A stretch of DNA of 64,000 bases from JAJTFW01 sp903922455 (GTDB lineage Bacteria > Bacteroidota > Bacteroidia > AKYH767-A > OLB10), in contig CALQEU020000001.1 in NCBI GenBank assembly GCA_943329665.2, forward strand, positions 124,001 through 188,000, given 5' to 3'. Position 1 is the stretch's first letter, and every line of letters begins with the position of its first letter. Below, piece after piece: positions 61,246 to 64,000 of the stretch. Both the position numbers and the translations under genes were made by a program. The notes beneath the pieces were generated by a model. It was given only the letters and a program-made list of their open reading frames with translations. It ran no database searches and was not told where the DNA came from.

Positions 61246-61653
61246 GAAGGTCAAGCCGAAGTAGTACTGCGTGCTGCGAAGGTCAAGCCGAAGTAGTACT
61301 GTGTGCTGCGAAGGTCAAGCCGAAGTAGTACTGTGTGCTACGAAGGTCAAGCCGAAGTAGTACTGTGTGCTACGAAGTTTGAGACCGAAGTAGCAATGCG
61401 TGCTGCGAAGATTAAGCCAAAGTAGCACTGTGTGCTACGAAGGTCAAGCCGAAGTAGTACTGTGTGCTACGAAGTTTGAGACCGAAGTAGCACTGCGTGC
61501 TGCGAAGGTCAAGCCGAAGTAGTACTGTGTACTACGAAGTTTGAGACCGAAGTAGTACTGTGTGCTACGAAGTTTGAGACCGAAGTAGTACTGCGTGCTG
61601 CGAAGGTCAAGCCGAAGTAGTACTGTGTGCTACGAAGTTTGAGACCGAAGTAG
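61246..61653 (+). repeat. Tandem array of 32/33-bp hairpin units
   Basis: Twelve full units and one partial unit. Type A (32 bp) starts GAAGGTCAAGCCGAAGTAG; type B (33 bp) starts GAAGTTTGAGACCGAAGTAG. Order: A A A A B A A B A B B A B. Each full unit ends in a 17-nt hairpin, GTAGYAC-TGY-GTRCTRC. All frames contain stops and the unit lengths shift the frame, so it is not coding. Unit variants keep the stem paired in all but one unit. Confidence 0.9.
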
Positions 61654-61666
61654 CAAAACATAGATT

Positions 61667-61695
61667 AAATCCCGCCTTCGAGCGGGATTTTTATT
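61667..61695 (+). terminator. Terminator after the cold-shock gene and array
   Basis: AAATCCCGC and GCGGGATTT form a perfect 9-bp stem around CTTCGA, followed by a T-rich tract. It closes the transcript 14 nt after the last array unit. Confidence 0.85.
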
Positions 61696-61750
61696 TTTAG
61701 AACATTTCAATTCCTTTATTTTGTCACCCCAATTATTCTTTTCTCTTGAC

Positions 61751-61758
61751 TATTTTTG
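61751..61758 (+). promoter_or_regulatory. -7 promoter element TATTTTTG of recG
   Basis: Exact TAnnTTTG, with 6 nt (TGCTCC) to the ATG at 61765. It overlaps the alternative TTG start at 61756. Confidence 0.6.
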
Positions 61759-61764
61759 TGCTCC

Positions 61765-63873
61765 ATGAATTCCAATAATTTTGTAAATACGAAGATTGAA
61801 TTCCTAAAAGGAGTTGGTCCATTAAAGGCTGATGTGCTTAGGAAGGAATTGGGCATTTCTGTTTTTGGTGATCTCATCAAGCATTATCCTTTTCGTTATA
61901 TCGATCGTTCAAAATTCCATCCCATCGCCTCTTTGATTGAGGAGATGTCCTATGTGCAAGTGAAAGGAACCATCTCAAACATTAAAGTTTTTGGAGCCAA
62001 ACGCGCAACGAGGATGTCGGCCATATTAAGTGATGGTACCGGACAAATGGAGCTGGTATGGTTTCAGGGAATAAAGTGGATAAAGGATGTGTTGCGCCCT
62101 CAAGTGGAATTTATTGCCTTTGGAAAGCCTTCCATTTTTAATGGGAAGTTTAACATGGTGCATCCCGATTTGGAAGAATCATCCAAAGCCGAAAAAGTAA
62201 TTGGACCTTCGTTGGTGGGCGTGTATAGCACCACCGAAAAATGCAAAGTGAAAGGTCTCGATAGTAAAGCGATTCAGAAGCTTATGAAAACACTTCTTTC
62301 GCATCCTGGATTTGCCGCGGAAGAAAGATTAACTCCAGAATTGGTCGCTCATTTTAAGTTGATGGATCGTCCATCAGCCTTAATGAATATTCATCTTCCT
62401 GCTGATGAACAAAAATTAGCTGCAGCGGAATACCGACTTAAATTTGAAGAGTTGTTTTTTATTCAACTGCGATTGCTACGTGCTAAATGGAATCGTCAGC
62501 AATCGGTGAAAGGAAAACCCATCGGCACCATTGGCGATTTACTGAATGGCTATTATAAAAATTATCTTCCTTTTGAATTAACGAATGCGCAGAAAAGAGT
62601 GCTGAAGGAAATTCGTCAGGATATGGGAAGCGGCAAACAAATGAATCGTTTGTTGCAGGGAGATGTGGGCAGCGGTAAAACGATGGTTGCATTGCTGAGT
62701 ATGTTGATGGTGCTCGACAATGGCTTGCAAGCTTGCATGATGGCACCCACCGAGATTTTAGCAAATCAACATTTTCAATATGTGACCGAAGCATTGCAGG
62801 AGATGGATGTTCGTGTTGGACTCTTAACCGGCAGCACTAAAACGGCACATCGAAAATTTTTGTTGGAAGAATTAAAAGAGGGACGCTTGCAAATTATCAT
62901 CGGTACACATGCTTTAATTGAAGATCGTGTTCAGTTTCAAAATTTGGGATTAGTGATCATTGATGAACAACATCGCTTTGGAGTAGAGCAGCGCGGGAAG
63001 CTGTGGATGAAAGATGATTTTGTTCCGCATGTTTTAGTGATGACGGCAACACCTATCCCGCGTACACTAGCTATGACCTTGTACGGCGACTTGGATAGTT
63101 CGGTCATCGATGAATTACCTCCAGGACGAAAACCAATTCGTACCATTCATCGCAATGAATCGAATCGACTCGCTGTCTTCGGATTTATGAGAGAAGAAAT
63201 TGCAAAAGGACGGCAGATTTATATTGTATATCCGCTGATTGAAGAATCGGAAAAATTAGATTACACCAATTTGATGGAAGGCTATGATACCATCTGCAAA
63301 GAATTTCCTTTGCCAACCTATCAAGTGAGTATCATGAATGGGAGGATGAAAGCCGCGGATAAAGATTTTGAGATGGCTCGATTTAAAAATGGACAGACGC
63401 ACATCATGGTTGCCACAACTGTAATTGAAGTAGGTGTAAATGTTCCTAATGCTTCGGTTATGATTATTGAGAGTGCAGAACGTTTTGGATTATCGCAGTT
63501 GCATCAATTAAGAGGTAGGGTAGGGCGTGGTGCCGAGCAAAGTTTTTGCGTGTTGATTACCGGTGAGAAATTGGGCAACGACGCGCGATTGCGAATGCGC
63601 ACCATGGTGGAAACTAACGATGGATTTAAAATCGCAGAGGTTGATTTAGAATTACGTGGTCCGGGTGATTTAGCAGGAAAGCAACAAAGTGGAATCGTGA
63701 ATCTACAAATTGCCAACCTCGCCAAAGATCAACGCATCCTCGAACTTGCAAGACATGCTGCAACGGATATTCTGAATAAAGATGAAAAACTTATTCTCCC
63801 TCAAAACCAACTCCTCGTCGAACAACTTAGTCTTTTAGAAGAAGCCGATGCGAACTTAAGTCGTGTGAGTTAA
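61765..63873 (+). CDS. recG: ATP-dependent DNA helicase RecG
   Basis: 702 residues, full length. It remodels stalled forks and Holliday junctions. The N-terminal wedge/OB domain (IEFLKGVGPLKADVLRKELG ... YVQVKGTISNIKV) is followed by helicase motifs I (GDVGSGKT), Ia (APTEILANQHF), II (DEQHRFG), III (MTATPIPRT) and VI (QLRGRVGR). GVNVPNASVMIIESAERFG and the C-terminal RecG phrase DLELRGPGDLAGKQQSG complete it. Confidence 0.97.
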   Translation: MNSNNFVNTKIEFLKGVGPLKADVLRKELGISVFGDLIKHYPFRYIDRSKFHPIASLIEEMSYVQVKGTISNIKVFGAKRATRMSAILSDGTGQMELVWFQGIKWIKDVLRPQVEFIAFGKPSIFNGKFNMVHPDLEESSKAEKVIGPSLVGVYSTTEKCKVKGLDSKAIQKLMKTLLSHPGFAAEERLTPELVAHFKLMDRPSALMNIHLPADEQKLAAAEYRLKFEELFFIQLRLLRAKWNRQQSVKGKPIGTIGDLLNGYYKNYLPFELTNAQKRVLKEIRQDMGSGKQMNRLLQGDVGSGKTMVALLSMLMVLDNGLQACMMAPTEILANQHFQYVTEALQEMDVRVGLLTGSTKTAHRKFLLEELKEGRLQIIIGTHALIEDRVQFQNLGLVIIDEQHRFGVEQRGKLWMKDDFVPHVLVMTATPIPRTLAMTLYGDLDSSVIDELPPGRKPIRTIHRNESNRLAVFGFMREEIAKGRQIYIVYPLIEESEKLDYTNLMEGYDTICKEFPLPTYQVSIMNGRMKAADKDFEMARFKNGQTHIMVATTVIEVGVNVPNASVMIIESAERFGLSQLHQLRGRVGRGAEQSFCVLITGEKLGNDARLRMRTMVETNDGFKIAEVDLELRGPGDLAGKQQSGIVNLQIANLAKDQRILELARHAATDILNKDEKLILPQNQLLVEQLSLLEEADANLSRVS

Positions 63874-63894
63874 ATTTTCATCACCAACTAATTC

Positions 63895-64000
63895 TCTTTA
63901 AACGCAGCGTCAGCAACGTCAAGCAGCGTTAGCAGCGGTAAACAGCGAATTAGCGTATCCGCGTATTCGTAATTCGTAAATTCGTATTGATTCGTAATTC
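63895..64000. repeat. Word-like repeats at the window end
   Basis: AACGCAGCGTCAGCAACGTC-type words run to about 63950 and resemble, in reverse orientation, the GTTGCGCCCGCTGCG repeats at 10.9 and 44.4 kb. They are followed by repeats of ATTCGTAATTCGTA to the edge. No coding signal is visible. Confidence 0.5.

Noticed and set aside
61246..61653. CRISPR array
   Set aside because: The 32/33-bp units are directly adjacent with no unique spacers, and no cas gene is near. It is a tandem repeat.
61246..61653. Repeat-containing coding sequence
   Set aside because: Unit lengths of 32 and 33 bp shift the frame and stops occur in every frame on both strands.

Overview
The window is A+T-rich bacterial chromosome from a member of the Bacteroidota, probably an aerobic Flavobacteriales-like lineage; the exact family cannot be fixed from sequence alone. 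Evidence: four secreted proteins with type IX secretion (T9SS) sorting tails, an IPExxxVDY-family gene coupled to pyruvate kinase, a DUF5689 lipoprotein beside a TonB-dependent receptor with a carboxypeptidase-like N-terminal domain, the purH-mreBCD-mrdA-rodA order, and many TAnnTTTG -7 promoter elements. Oxygen-dependent tyrosine breakdown (hmgA, hpd) points to aerobic life. I saw no rRNA, tRNA, CRISPR array, insertion sequence or prophage.

Layout. 1-7.5 kb: the start of an RnfD/NqrB/UnbU-like membrane protein, a MacB-type permease, a four-helix-bundle protein, and two T9SS cargo proteins (FG-GAP/ASPIC and pentahaem cytochrome). 7.7-19.9 kb: mostly housekeeping (M42 peptidase, IPExxxVDY-pyk, two further T9SS cargo proteins, tadA, a response regulator, a PAS-like protein, a bacilliredoxin, plsC, a PAP2 phosphatase, trpS, DinB). 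20.4-31.1 kb: a ten-gene leftward run making nucleotide sugars. It can build UDP-xylose (ugd, uxs), UDP-2,3-diacetamido-glucuronate (wbpA/B/E/D-like), UDP-galactose or UDP-GalNAc types (galE, wbpP-like) and dTDP-4-keto-6-deoxyglucose (rfbB), and ends in a CpsB-type phosphatase; no glycosyltransferase, flippase or polymerase is in the window. 31.2-41.4 kb: an outer-membrane protein, waaA, then the leftward purH-mreB-mreC-mreD-mrdA-rodA elongation operon plus a small exported protein. 41.6-44.0 kb: hmgA-hpd. 44.6-50.1 kb: DUF5689/TonB receptor genes divergent from a secreted endonuclease/phosphatase-family enzyme. 50.1-54.1 kb: a SixA-like phosphatase, an H1-like Lys/Ala-rich protein, ppk1 and ppx, a polyphosphate locus. 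54.4-58.5 kb: higBA, a SprT-like protease, feoAB behind a perfect 17-bp palindromic operator, and a 48-residue lipoprotein. 58.6-64 kb: a small membrane protein, ade, a cold-shock gene followed by a 13-unit tandem hairpin array and a terminator, and recG.

Three signals deserve most attention: the hairpin array in the predicted 3' UTR of the cold-shock gene, whose stem substitutions preserve pairing; the repeated placement of the -7 promoter element only 3-7 nt before start codons, which predicts leaderless mRNAs; and the H1-like protein gene placed directly before polyphosphate kinase. Intergenic regions also carry several recurring word-like repeats in both orientations.
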